This document shows, piece by piece, positions 8,609-14,785 of a stretch of DNA of 17,270 nucleotides; the first letter of the stretch is position 1, and each line of letters opens with the position of its first letter. Under the pieces are notes generated by a model. That model made no database searches. It was given only the letters and a program-made list of their open reading frames with translations, and was not told the origin of the DNA. This DNA comes from Thiotrichales bacterium (lineage in GTDB: Bacteria; Pseudomonadota; Gammaproteobacteria; Francisellales; CACEW01). The stretch spans positions 1 through 17,270 of the forward strand of contig CANJQG010000040.1 in the NCBI GenBank assembly GCA_947476405.1. Direction: 5' to 3'. The position numbers and the translations under genes are program-made.

Positions 8609-8713
8609 TGTTAACCTTTAGTAAGTTATTGTGGCGTAAATTTCAATTTTATTTACATATAATAGCATTTATAATGATGCTCAACAAGATCAAAAATAAA
8701 AAAGGAGCACACT
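8609..8713. promoter_or_regulatory. divergent promoter region, LysR 2 / F-box gene, with inverted repeat GTAAAT-N9-ATTTAC
   Basis: This AT-rich gap of 105 nt holds a perfect 6-bp inverted repeat, GTAAAT at 8636-8641 and ATTTAC at 8651-8656, a candidate LysR operator. TATAAT occurs at 8658-8663 and again at 8670-8675. Either could be the -10 element for the F-box gene, though neither has a good -35 at standard spacing. TTAACCTTTAGTAAG (8611-8625) next to the LysR start contains its Shine-Dalgarno sequence (AAAGG on the minus strand) and recurs almost unchanged before LysR 3. Confidence 0.45.
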
Positions 8714-9316
8714 ATGCAAGCCTACCAACAACCCTTATTAACAGATGTAGACCGAGAAGAAGCTATTGTTCTTGTCAGGCCTGAGATTTCAAAAGATCTA
8801 CGTTTGCAGATTGCAGGATATTTGAATTTGAGCGATTTTTTAAATTTACGATCCGCATCCAAAGCTTGGAAACAGGATCTGAAGGACATGGCTGACATAC
8901 AATTGCCATTGGCAAGAGCGTTGACCGCCATACAGACACGACGAGATTTACAGCGGGTTATGCCCACCGTTGCGCCCTTTTTTAGGGAAGAAGTAGAAAT
9001 GCGTCTTGCCAGAATAGATCATGCAGAGGTGGGCGCTAGGCGTGCTTGTTGTGCCAATCGTATATTGATGTATATTGGTATTGGGGGCTTGGTTGGCGGT
9101 GCCATACTTTTAGCGGCAGGCGAGCATCAAGCCATTCCAGGGGAAGTAAAGGCAGGTATCGTGATCATGGCTTTAGCCGTTGCAGCCTGTCTGGTCAGTG
9201 TGTTCTGTGGTCGTTTGACAGAAAGGCATGGGCGGATATTGGATCGTGGTGGTGTGCCTCGCCCACGCAGCCCCAGCACTGCTGACAATGGGCCTGGTTG
9301 GTATAGTGGCATTTAA
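8714..9316 (+). CDS. F-box-like protein with two C-terminal membrane helices, putative host-directed effector
   Basis: A 200-residue protein. Residues about 24-58 ('ISKDLRLQIAGYLNLSDFLN', then LRSASKAWKQDL) match the F-box pattern: a Leu/Ile-rich first helix, 'YL...DFL.LR..SK.W' and a closing helix. In eukaryotes F-boxes bind Skp1 and recruit targets to SCF ubiquitin ligases, and several Legionella effectors use them. Hydrophobic segments at about 117-136 and 146-166 look like a hairpin membrane anchor. RRACCANR just before the first could be acylated in a host cell. The tail is polar and Pro/Ser-rich. There is no N-terminal signal peptide. AAAGGAG (8701-8707) sits six bases before the ATG. 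The MFS gene follows closely and may be co-transcribed. The F-box call is moderate, and the effector role is inference. Confidence 0.65.
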   Translation: MQAYQQPLLTDVDREEAIVLVRPEISKDLRLQIAGYLNLSDFLNLRSASKAWKQDLKDMADIQLPLARALTAIQTRRDLQRVMPTVAPFFREEVEMRLARIDHAEVGARRACCANRILMYIGIGGLVGGAILLAAGEHQAIPGEVKAGIVIMALAVAACLVSVFCGRLTERHGRILDRGGVPRPRSPSTADNGPGWYSGI

Positions 9317-9343
9317 TCGGCGATTTATTTTAAGGGGAATGTG

Positions 9344-10525
9344 ATGACAACCAAAAAGCCTTCGTTTTTACTTTTGTTTTTGCTGATCTCATTTGGATCG
9401 ATTACGGCGGTCGCATTTACGCCTGCGTTGCCTGAGATTTCTGCGTTTTTTAATGTCAGTGCCAAAGCGGCTGGTTTGACCATCACGTTGTTTTTGGTCG
9501 GTTATGCGTTGGGTCAATTGCTCTATGGGCCGCTTGCCAATCGCTTCGGTCGTAAAGTTGCGTTGTACATTGGGATTGTCTTAGAAATTATTGGGTCATT
9601 ATTGTGTGTTGCTGCGGCACCACTCCATGCCTTCTGGCTATTGGTTTTAGCGCGTTTATTGATGGCGTTGGGAGCCAGTGTCGGGCTGAAAATGAGCTTC
9701 ACTCTGGTTGCAGACAGCTATACGCAAGAGGAATCGCGCAAAATCATCTCCCATTTGATGATCGCCTTTGCCATTACGCCTGCATTGGGTGTGGCGATTG
9801 GTGGCTTTTTGGTGGAACATTTTACTTGGATGTCGACCTTTTACTTTATGGCTGTGTACGGCTTGGTGGTGTTAGCGCTGACGATGCGTATGTCAGAGAC
9901 GGCGAAGTCATTGGATCAAGATGCCTTAAAGCCCGCCAAAATTTGGGCTAAATACAGTGCGACTTTGGCTCGCATGGAATTACCGATTGCTGCGCTGCTG
10001 ATGGGTTGTGCGACTTCATTTGTGTATGTGTTTGCTAGTTTGGCACCGTTTATTGCGATGCAGACCATTGGCTTAAATCCGGCACAATATGGGGTGTGGA
10101 ATCTCTTGCCTGTGATTGGGGTGATTGCAGGTTCACAACTCTCTGCACATTTGAGCCAAACCATTTCGCCGATGAAAGCCATTGCAATCGGCATTGGGGT
10201 GATGCTGATTGGCGTGTTAATCATGGCGGCTGCATTTTTGAGTGGCGCTATCACCGCGCTGTTTTTATTCCTGCCGTTGCTGGTTATTTATATTGGCCTT
10301 GGATTTATTTATGCCAGTGCCTCAGGGATTGCCACCGCTAAAATAGAGGATAAATCGAATGCTTCAGCGATGATGAGTTTTATCAATATGGGGCTGACAA
10401 CGCTGATTGTTCTGGCTTTAGGGTTTGTGCATATGAGCGCAGTGATTCTGTTGCCGTTGGTCTACTGTGTTTTGGTGGCTGGAGCTGCCGTGTTTGCGTT
10501 CATTCTTAAGAAAAATACTCCATAA
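9344..10525 (+). CDS. MFS transporter, Bcr/CflA-type drug efflux
   Basis: A 393-residue major facilitator with about twelve membrane helices, the usual length for Bcr/CflA-type proton-driven drug exporters. 'FTPALPEISAFFNVS' (about 25-39) is typical of that subfamily, and MFS motif A is GPLANRFGRK (62-71) in the first cytosolic loop. I chose the ATG at 9344 rather than the GTG at 9341 because AAGGGG (9332-9337) is six bases from the ATG but only three from the GTG. It lies 27 nt after the F-box gene, so the two may share a transcript. Its 3' end overlaps the converging LysR gene by 20 nt. The substrate is unknown. Confidence 0.9.
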   Translation: MTTKKPSFLLLFLLISFGSITAVAFTPALPEISAFFNVSAKAAGLTITLFLVGYALGQLLYGPLANRFGRKVALYIGIVLEIIGSLLCVAAAPLHAFWLLVLARLLMALGASVGLKMSFTLVADSYTQEESRKIISHLMIAFAITPALGVAIGGFLVEHFTWMSTFYFMAVYGLVVLALTMRMSETAKSLDQDALKPAKIWAKYSATLARMELPIAALLMGCATSFVYVFASLAPFIAMQTIGLNPAQYGVWNLLPVIGVIAGSQLSAHLSQTISPMKAIAIGIGVMLIGVLIMAAAFLSGAITALFLFLPLLVIYIGLGFIYASASGIATAKIEDKSNASAMMSFINMGLTTLIVLALGFVHMSAVILLPLVYCVLVAGAAVFAFILKKNTP

Positions 10526-11375
10526 ACGCGCGCACTTTTGGATCAGGATAGGCTTGATAGCGATAATAAACATAAATCGGCCACTGAGCTTTTTTATATT
10601 TGGCGAGAATCTCCACCAATTTCCCCGATTTCAGTTCATTCTCGACCATATATTCTTTGACATAAACATAGCCCAAATCTTGTAAAGCAGCATTGATCAA
10701 GCTTTCATGATGATCAAATTTTAAAAATGGCTGAATTTGAATCTCAGTGCCATTATCAAAGCTAATCAGATTCAGGGGGCGGCGCGCGGTATGGCAAATA
10801 TAAGGCAAAGCGATCAGGTCTTTAGGCTTTTGTGGCACTCCATTTTCAGCTAAAAATGCAGGTGTGGCGCAAAGGATATCACGAGTCAGGCCAATCTTTT
10901 TACGTACCAGATTATCGCCTTGATCCAGAATCGGCATGGCAATGCCAAATAAAATATCCACTTCGCCGCGCGAAAAATCAGGAATGTGTTCTGATGTGGT
11001 CAGTGTGAGCTGAATCTCAGGATATTGTTTTAGAAAGTCTTTGAGTCTCGGCATGATGTGACGGTCTGCATTGTGTTTAACCGCGTGGACCTTCAGCTCT
11101 CCGCGTGGAATCGCCGTCACCTGCTGAATCAGCTGTTTGGCATTGGCGATTTTCTCGGTGACTTCTTTGCAGAGCTGATAATAGGTCTGCCCGACATCAG
11201 TCAATTTCATTTTGCCGTGACCGCGCTCCAGGAGAATAACATCGAGACTGGCCTCCAGTTTGCTGAGCTTTTTGCTGATGGCTGCGTCAGTTTGGTGGAG
11301 CTTTAATGCGGCCGCATGAAGGGTGCCTTCTTCGACAATCGCGATGAATGCGTTGATATGAGCCAGATGATCCAT
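10506..11375 (-). CDS. LysR-family transcriptional regulator 3
   Basis: A 289-residue LysR-type regulator, paralog of the one at 7733-8608. The winged helix-turn-helix is at about 5-62 ('AAALKLHQTDAAISKKLSKL', wing ending LTDVGQ), and the effector domain ends in the shared DPKVRAFMEYFS. The 3' end overlaps the MFS gene by 20 nt and the 5' end diverges from the SDR gene, exactly mirroring the position of LysR 2. Its leader, TTAACCTTTAGTTAAG (11380-11395 on the plus strand), is nearly that of LysR 2 and supplies AAAGG as ribosome binding site. Likely targets are the divergent SDR/repeat-protein pair and the MFS gene (inference from position). Confidence 0.92.
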   Translation of the reverse strand: MDHLAHINAFIAIVEEGTLHAAALKLHQTDAAISKKLSKLEASLDVILLERGHGKMKLTDVGQTYYQLCKEVTEKIANAKQLIQQVTAIPRGELKVHAVKHNADRHIMPRLKDFLKQYPEIQLTLTTSEHIPDFSRGEVDILFGIAMPILDQGDNLVRKKIGLTRDILCATPAFLAENGVPQKPKDLIALPYICHTARRPLNLISFDNGTEIQIQPFLKFDHHESLINAALQDLGYVYVKEYMVENELKSGKLVEILAKYKKAQWPIYVYYRYQAYPDPKVRAFMEYFS

Positions 11376-11490
11376 TATATTAACCTTTAGTTAAGATTAT
11401 GTGAAATTATATCACTATAATAAATATAAGTCATGAAATATAATGTGCGTGTTCCAAAATAATAAAACACAAACTCTAAACGGGGGAATC
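11376..11490. promoter_or_regulatory. divergent promoter region, LysR 3 / SDR, with a T-N11-A dyad
   Basis: GTGA (11401-11404), seven bases, TCAC (11412-11415) is an inverted repeat embedded in TAT...ATA. It contains T11402-N11-A11414, the classic LysR-box form. TATAAT hexamers lie at 11416-11421 and 11439-11444, either of which could be the SDR -10. No strong -35 is seen. The leader TTAACCTTTAGTTAAG at 11380-11395 is itself an inverted repeat (TTAAC, five bases, GTTAA) and holds the LysR 3 ribosome binding site. GGGGG at 11482-11486 serves the SDR gene. Confidence 0.5.
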
Positions 11491-12303
11491 ATGCAAAACA
11501 AATCAATCATTCACGCTGATTTAAGCGGTAAAGTCGCCTTAGTTACAGGCGCTTCACAAGGCTTGGGTGCCTTTTATGCCGAGGTGCTTGCCAAAAATGG
11601 AGCAATAGTCGTTGCCAGTGGGCGTGCTAGTTCTGTGGATCGTCTGAATGCGGTCGTTCAGCGGATTCAAGATCAGGGATTTAAAGCTGTTTCTTTGGTC
11701 TTGGAGATGACAGATTTTGGCAGCTTTCAGAGCAAAGTGGCAGAGATCGTGCAGCAGTTTGGCCATCTTGATATTCTGGTCAACAATGCAGGCGTTTCAG
11801 TGGATCAGGATTTTTTTGCGGTGACTGAGCAAAGCTGGGATTTGCATATGGACACCAATCTGAAAGGCTTGTTCTTTTTATCGCAAGCCGTAGCCAAACA
11901 AATGAAGCGACAGGAGGCAGGTGGGAGCATGATTCATATCGCAGCTCTAAATGGAGAAAAGGTTCGCAAAAACTGTGTCGCCTTTGCCGCATCCAAGGCA
12001 GGCGTTCTGCATTTAACCAAATTGATGGCTTATGAATTGATCGATTATAAAATCAAGGTGAATGCGATTCAGTTGGGACTATTTCCTTCTGATGCAGTCA
12101 AAGACTGGCTTGATAATGACCCCTCTGCGAATGATTATCTGCAACGTATTCCTGCAAAACGGGCAGGCCGATTTGTCGATTTGGAAGGGCCTCTATTATT
12201 ATTAGCCTCTGACGCTTCAGCCTACATGTATGGTACGGTTTTGAAAGTGGATGGCGGTTTTGCCATGGATGTTTTTATGAATCTCGATATTAAAAATAAT
12301 TAA
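11491..12303 (+). CDS. SDR-family protein lacking the catalytic Ser and Tyr
   Basis: A 270-residue short-chain dehydrogenase/reductase fold. Cofactor binding is intact: TGASQGLG (19-26), an Arg after the second strand (SGR, 43-45) that favours NADP(H), NNAG (98-101) and the structural Asn124 in DTNLKG. The active site is not: at the YxxxK position the protein has F165-AAS-K169, and 13 residues earlier, where the catalytic Ser should be, it has Ala152 (IHIAALNG). The codons are ttt and gct, with no frameshift nearby. It may bind nucleotide without standard SDR catalysis, or use another mechanism. A longer reading from 11443 lacks a ribosome binding site, so I use the ATG at 11491 with GGGGG just upstream. 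The repeat-protein gene follows after 11 nt and is probably co-transcribed. Confidence 0.85.
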   Translation: MQNKSIIHADLSGKVALVTGASQGLGAFYAEVLAKNGAIVVASGRASSVDRLNAVVQRIQDQGFKAVSLVLEMTDFGSFQSKVAEIVQQFGHLDILVNNAGVSVDQDFFAVTEQSWDLHMDTNLKGLFFLSQAVAKQMKRQEAGGSMIHIAALNGEKVRKNCVAFAASKAGVLHLTKLMAYELIDYKIKVNAIQLGLFPSDAVKDWLDNDPSANDYLQRIPAKRAGRFVDLEGPLLLLASDASAYMYGTVLKVDGGFAMDVFMNLDIKNN

Positions 12304-12314
12304 AGGAGCCTATC

Positions 12315-13040
12315 ATGTATAACAGACTAACAACACTTCACGAAGCGGCGCTACCTCACCAAGAGAAGTACCATTTATCAATGCCGGGGATACGTAAGCT
12401 TTTCCACCTTGACGTGCCTCTGGCTGAACAAGATGATGCATTCAGAGCTAGATTGGCTGAAGCAAGGTCTTTAAATTCCCAGGAGGCGGACAATTTGATA
12501 GCGTCAGGGATAATGTCTGTGGTCTTCCACCTTCATGTACCCCTGGCTGAACAAGATGATGCATTTAGAGCTAGATTGGCTGAGGCAAAATCCTTAACCT
12601 CTCAGGAGGCCAGTAATTTATCAAGGCCAGGGATACGCAAGCTTTTCCACCTTGACGTGCCTCTGGCTGAACAAGATGATGCATTCAGAGCTAGATTGGC
12701 TGAAGCAAAGTCCTTAAATTCCCAAGAGGCGATTAATTTATCAAGTTATGAAGTGCACAAGTGTTTTAATCTAGATGTTCCATTTTCTGAAAAAAACAGT
12801 TTTTATGTTGAAAGAGTACAGCAAGCTCGTGCATTAAGAGATGATCAGGTGTCTGAGATATCAGGCCCAACTTCAGCTGTCTATGCTCAAGCTAAAGATC
12901 TTATAGAAAGCCAACGATTGCGGACACTTCATGGATTTAATACAGTCCTGTCGTACATGGCTCTTAGAGGCAAAACTGCTGCGGCTGATTTACATAATCA
13001 AACATCAGGGCCGATCTCTGAAATTAAAGGCTATTTATAG
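12315..13040 (+). CDS. tandem-repeat protein of unknown function (40-residue units)
   Basis: A 241-residue soluble protein that I do not recognise. After a half-unit at the N-terminus (about 8-23) come four units of 40-41 residues from residue 24 to about 184. The first three are nearly identical around VPLAEQDDAFRARLAEAKSL, and the fourth is degenerate (VPFSEKNSFYVERVQQARAL). A helical non-repeat tail of about 57 residues ends the protein. Each unit reads as two helices (EQDDAFRARLAEAKSL, then SQEA.NLS..GIRKLFHLDV), so an alpha-solenoid is plausible. There is no signal peptide or membrane helix. AAAGGAG at 12302-12308 overlaps the SDR stop codon, so the two are coupled in one operon. The Shine-Dalgarno sequence and spacing are identical to those of the F-box gene. 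Secretion into a host is only a guess from repeats and context. Confidence 0.8.
   Translation: MYNRLTTLHEAALPHQEKYHLSMPGIRKLFHLDVPLAEQDDAFRARLAEARSLNSQEADNLIASGIMSVVFHLHVPLAEQDDAFRARLAEAKSLTSQEASNLSRPGIRKLFHLDVPLAEQDDAFRARLAEAKSLNSQEAINLSSYEVHKCFNLDVPFSEKNSFYVERVQQARALRDDQVSEISGPTSAVYAQAKDLIESQRLRTLHGFNTVLSYMALRGKTAAADLHNQTSGPISEIKGYL
12384..12866 (+). repeat. four in-frame tandem repeats of about 120 bp
   Basis: Units lie at 12384-12503 (120 bp), 12504-12626 (123 bp, one extra codon), 12627-12746 (120 bp) and 12747-12866 (120 bp, degenerate). Units 1 and 3 differ at only 5 of the first 105 bases, and four of those changes are silent. Unit 2 differs more, mainly in its first 30 bases. The block CTGGCTGAACAAGATGATGC is identical in units 1-3. 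That units 1 and 3 are closer than neighbours suggests gene conversion or duplication of a two-unit block. Confidence 0.93.
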
Positions 13041-13127
13041 GTGTCAATTTTGATTTGCAGGTCTGATTTTAGCTTTGAGTGTGTTTTATTTTGACATTGG
13101 TCGTCGTCAACAATAGGGGCAATATGC

Positions 13128-13589
13128 TCAGTCCACAACTAAGCTCATTTCTTTGCGTGATGATAGAATAATCTGGGTCATGGTTTTGGTCACGCCTGTT
13201 TGGCTTTTCAGGAAGTCAGAGATAAAGCTTTCTAGCGCTCGCGTATTTGCGACTCTGACTTTGAGTGCATAGGAATATTCACCTGTTAGGTGATGACATT
13301 CCAAAACATTTTTGTGGGCGATGGCCTGTTTTAAAAAAGCAGCATTGTCTTCTTTCTTTTCTACCAGCACAAAAATAAAGGCCCCAAGCTCCATTTCCAT
13401 AAAGCGACTATCGACCAGTGCCACAGTCTTGTGAATGACCCCTGCGTTTTTGAGTCGACGAATCCGTTCATTGGTTGCGGAGGCAGAGAGTCCAATTAAT
13501 TCTCCGATATTTGCTGAAGTTTGACTGGCATCTGTCATGAGTGCCTCAACAATTTTATGGTCTAATTCATCATAGTCGAAATTATTCAT
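13128..13589 (-). CDS. Lrp/AsnC-family transcriptional regulator
   Basis: A 153-residue Lrp/AsnC-type regulator of standard length. The N-terminal helix-turn-helix (about 8-55) is 'DHKIVEALMTDASQTSANIG' then 'LIGLSASATNERIRRLKNAGVI'. The C-terminal RAM domain (about 68-145), which binds amino acids and drives oligomerisation, includes 'ECHHLTGEYSYALKVRV'. AGGA lies about eight bases before the ATG. It diverges from a LysE-family exporter across 63 nt, the usual arrangement in which an Lrp-like protein senses an amino acid and induces its efflux. The convergent gap to the repeat-protein gene (13041-13127) has no convincing terminator. Confidence 0.92.
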   Translation of the reverse strand: MNNFDYDELDHKIVEALMTDASQTSANIGELIGLSASATNERIRRLKNAGVIHKTVALVDSRFMEMELGAFIFVLVEKKEDNAAFLKQAIAHKNVLECHHLTGEYSYALKVRVANTRALESFISDFLKSQTGVTKTMTQIILSSRKEMSLVVD

Positions 13590-13652
13590 TGACTTTATCC
13601 TATTATTCAGTTTAAAATATCGTTTTATTTATTATATTCGGGAATATATTCT
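13590..13652. promoter_or_regulatory. divergent lrp-like / lysE-like promoter with a 16-bp palindrome
   Basis: TATATTC (13633-13639), GG, GAATATA (13642-13648) is a perfect 7-bp inverted repeat ending four bases before the GTG start of the exporter. It covers the only Shine-Dalgarno-like bases (GGGA, 13640-13643). A weaker dyad, TAAAA (13613-13617), five bases, TTTTA (13623-13627), lies nearby. The whole 63-nt gap is AT-rich. A binding site for the divergent Lrp-type regulator is the likely explanation; a small RNA hairpin that masks the ribosome binding site is the alternative. Confidence 0.45.
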
Positions 13653-14261
13653 GTGTCAAACTTATTTTACTTGATCAATGCCTGGCTGATTGGTCTTGCT
13701 ATTGCTGCACCTGTTGGCCCAATCGGTATGCTTTGTATTCGCAGGACGCTTGAGCATGGATTGCGTGGTGCCTTGGCTGTGGGTTTGGGAGCGGCGCTGG
13801 CTGATAGTGTTTATGGAGGTATTGCGGCTACAGGTTTAACGGCAGTGTCTCATTTTTTGCTTGGACAAGTGGTATTTGTTCGGGTGCTGGGCGGATGTTT
13901 CTTGCTGTATCTGGCGTATAAAGAACTGCGCAGCAAGCCTGCTACAAAAGCGGCTGGAGTAAAGAAAAATAAAGGTGCATTAACCCTTCAGGTCTTTTTT
14001 CTCACCTTGACCAATCCGATGACGATTTTAAGTTTCATTGGGATATTTGCCAGTATTGGTGGAGGAGCGGCGACCAGTTTAGGTGCTTTGATTATGGTGC
14101 TGGGCGTTTTTTTAGGATCAATGACCTGGTGGGTGATATTGGGATCGTTTATTGTGAAGATTAAGCACAAATTGCCTGAAGTTTGGATTCAACGAATTCG
14201 CTATTTGTCAGTCATAATTTTGGCTGGGTTTGGTGTGGCGGCGATTTTGAGTGTCTTATAG
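13653..14261 (+). CDS. LysE-family amino-acid exporter
   Basis: A 202-residue inner-membrane protein of the LysE/RhtB family with about six helices. The family signature is clear near the N-terminus (APVGPIGMLCIRRTLEHG, about 19-36, then GLGAALADSVYG), and the second conserved block 'FFLTLTNPMTILSFIGIF' follows a Lys-rich loop (about 93-107). Members export amino acids such as lysine, arginine, threonine or homoserine. Which one cannot be told here. The start is a GTG with a weak GGGA upstream. No ATG is available in frame nearby. It is divergent from the Lrp-like gene, its probable regulator. Its last 61 nt overlap the convergent GNAT gene. Confidence 0.92.
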   Translation: MSNLFYLINAWLIGLAIAAPVGPIGMLCIRRTLEHGLRGALAVGLGAALADSVYGGIAATGLTAVSHFLLGQVVFVRVLGGCFLLYLAYKELRSKPATKAAGVKKNKGALTLQVFFLTLTNPMTILSFIGIFASIGGGAATSLGALIMVLGVFLGSMTWWVILGSFIVKIKHKLPEVWIQRIRYLSVIILAGFGVAAILSVL

Positions 14262-14785
14262 TCTTTCATGCTCAAGTGGTACAACACATGCCTGACGTGA
14301 CTAATAGGATGATCGAAATCACCGTTGAGTTCCCGTTTTAAGCCTATCTTCTCCATTACGCGCATGGAGGGTTTGTTCAAAGTTGTGGTAAATGAAACGA
14401 TTTCTTTCAGACCGTGTTTTTCAAAACCACTTTCGAGAACTGCTTTTGCCGCTTCGGTCGCATAACCCTTCCCCCAGAATTGATGTGCCAAGCGCCAACC
14501 AATTTCAACGCAGGGGCTAAAATGGGTTTCATAGGGTGGAATAGCTAAACCGACAAAACCAATAAATTCACCTGTTTCTTTGATTTCAACGGCATAGCAA
14601 CAAAAGCCATGCTCTTTGAAATGACGACGATGCCATTCAACGCCATCTCTCGATTCTTGCTCAGTGCGGAGGGCGGGAAAAAATTCCATAACGCGGGGGT
14701 CTTGATTCATAGCAACGAATACAGGAATGTCCTCGTCTTTCCATTCGCGGAGGATCAAGCGTTCAGTTTCGAGAATCGACGTCAT
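14201..14785 (-). CDS. RimJ/RimL-like GNAT acetyltransferase
   Basis: A 194-residue GNAT of the RimJ/RimL type. It opens with 'LETERLILREWKDEDIPVF', carries motif A at about 102-110 (QFWGKGYAT, in 'EIGWRLAHQFWGKGYATEAA') and has 'NKPSMRVMEKIGLK' (137-150), the family's C-terminal acetyl-CoA segment. Relatives acetylate ribosomal-protein N-termini or small molecules. The domain seems to end near residue 173, and the last 21 residues (KDYKTLK onward) are encoded largely inside the lysE 3' end, suggesting loss of an earlier stop. Its ATG overlaps the stop of the 531-codon gene upstream (ATGA), so translation is coupled to that putative effector gene. Confidence 0.88.
   Translation of the reverse strand: MTSILETERLILREWKDEDIPVFVAMNQDPRVMEFFPALRTEQESRDGVEWHRRHFKEHGFCCYAVEIKETGEFIGFVGLAIPPYETHFSPCVEIGWRLAHQFWGKGYATEAAKAVLESGFEKHGLKEIVSFTTTLNKPSMRVMEKIGLKRELNGDFDHPISHVRHVLYHLSMKDYKTLKIAATPNPAKIMTDK

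Noticed and set aside
9341..9343. GTG start for the MFS gene
   Set aside because: It is only three bases from AAGGGG; the ATG at 9344 has a better spacing of six.
11380..11395. PmrA-like box (TTAA-N7-TTAA) that could mark Dot/Icm effector control
   Set aside because: The spacing is seven rather than the six I recall for PmrA sites, the paralogous copy at 8611-8625 has lost the second half-site, and the sequence overlaps the LysR ribosome binding site, which explains its position.
11443..11490. Upstream extension of the SDR gene by 16 residues
   Set aside because: No ribosome binding site precedes the ATG at 11443, the extra residues are not part of the SDR fold, and the ATG at 11491 has GGGGG just upstream.
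13091..13110. TTGAC...GTCAA as a terminator between repeat-protein and Lrp genes
   Set aside because: The stem is only 5 bp with a 10-nt loop and no T-run follows.
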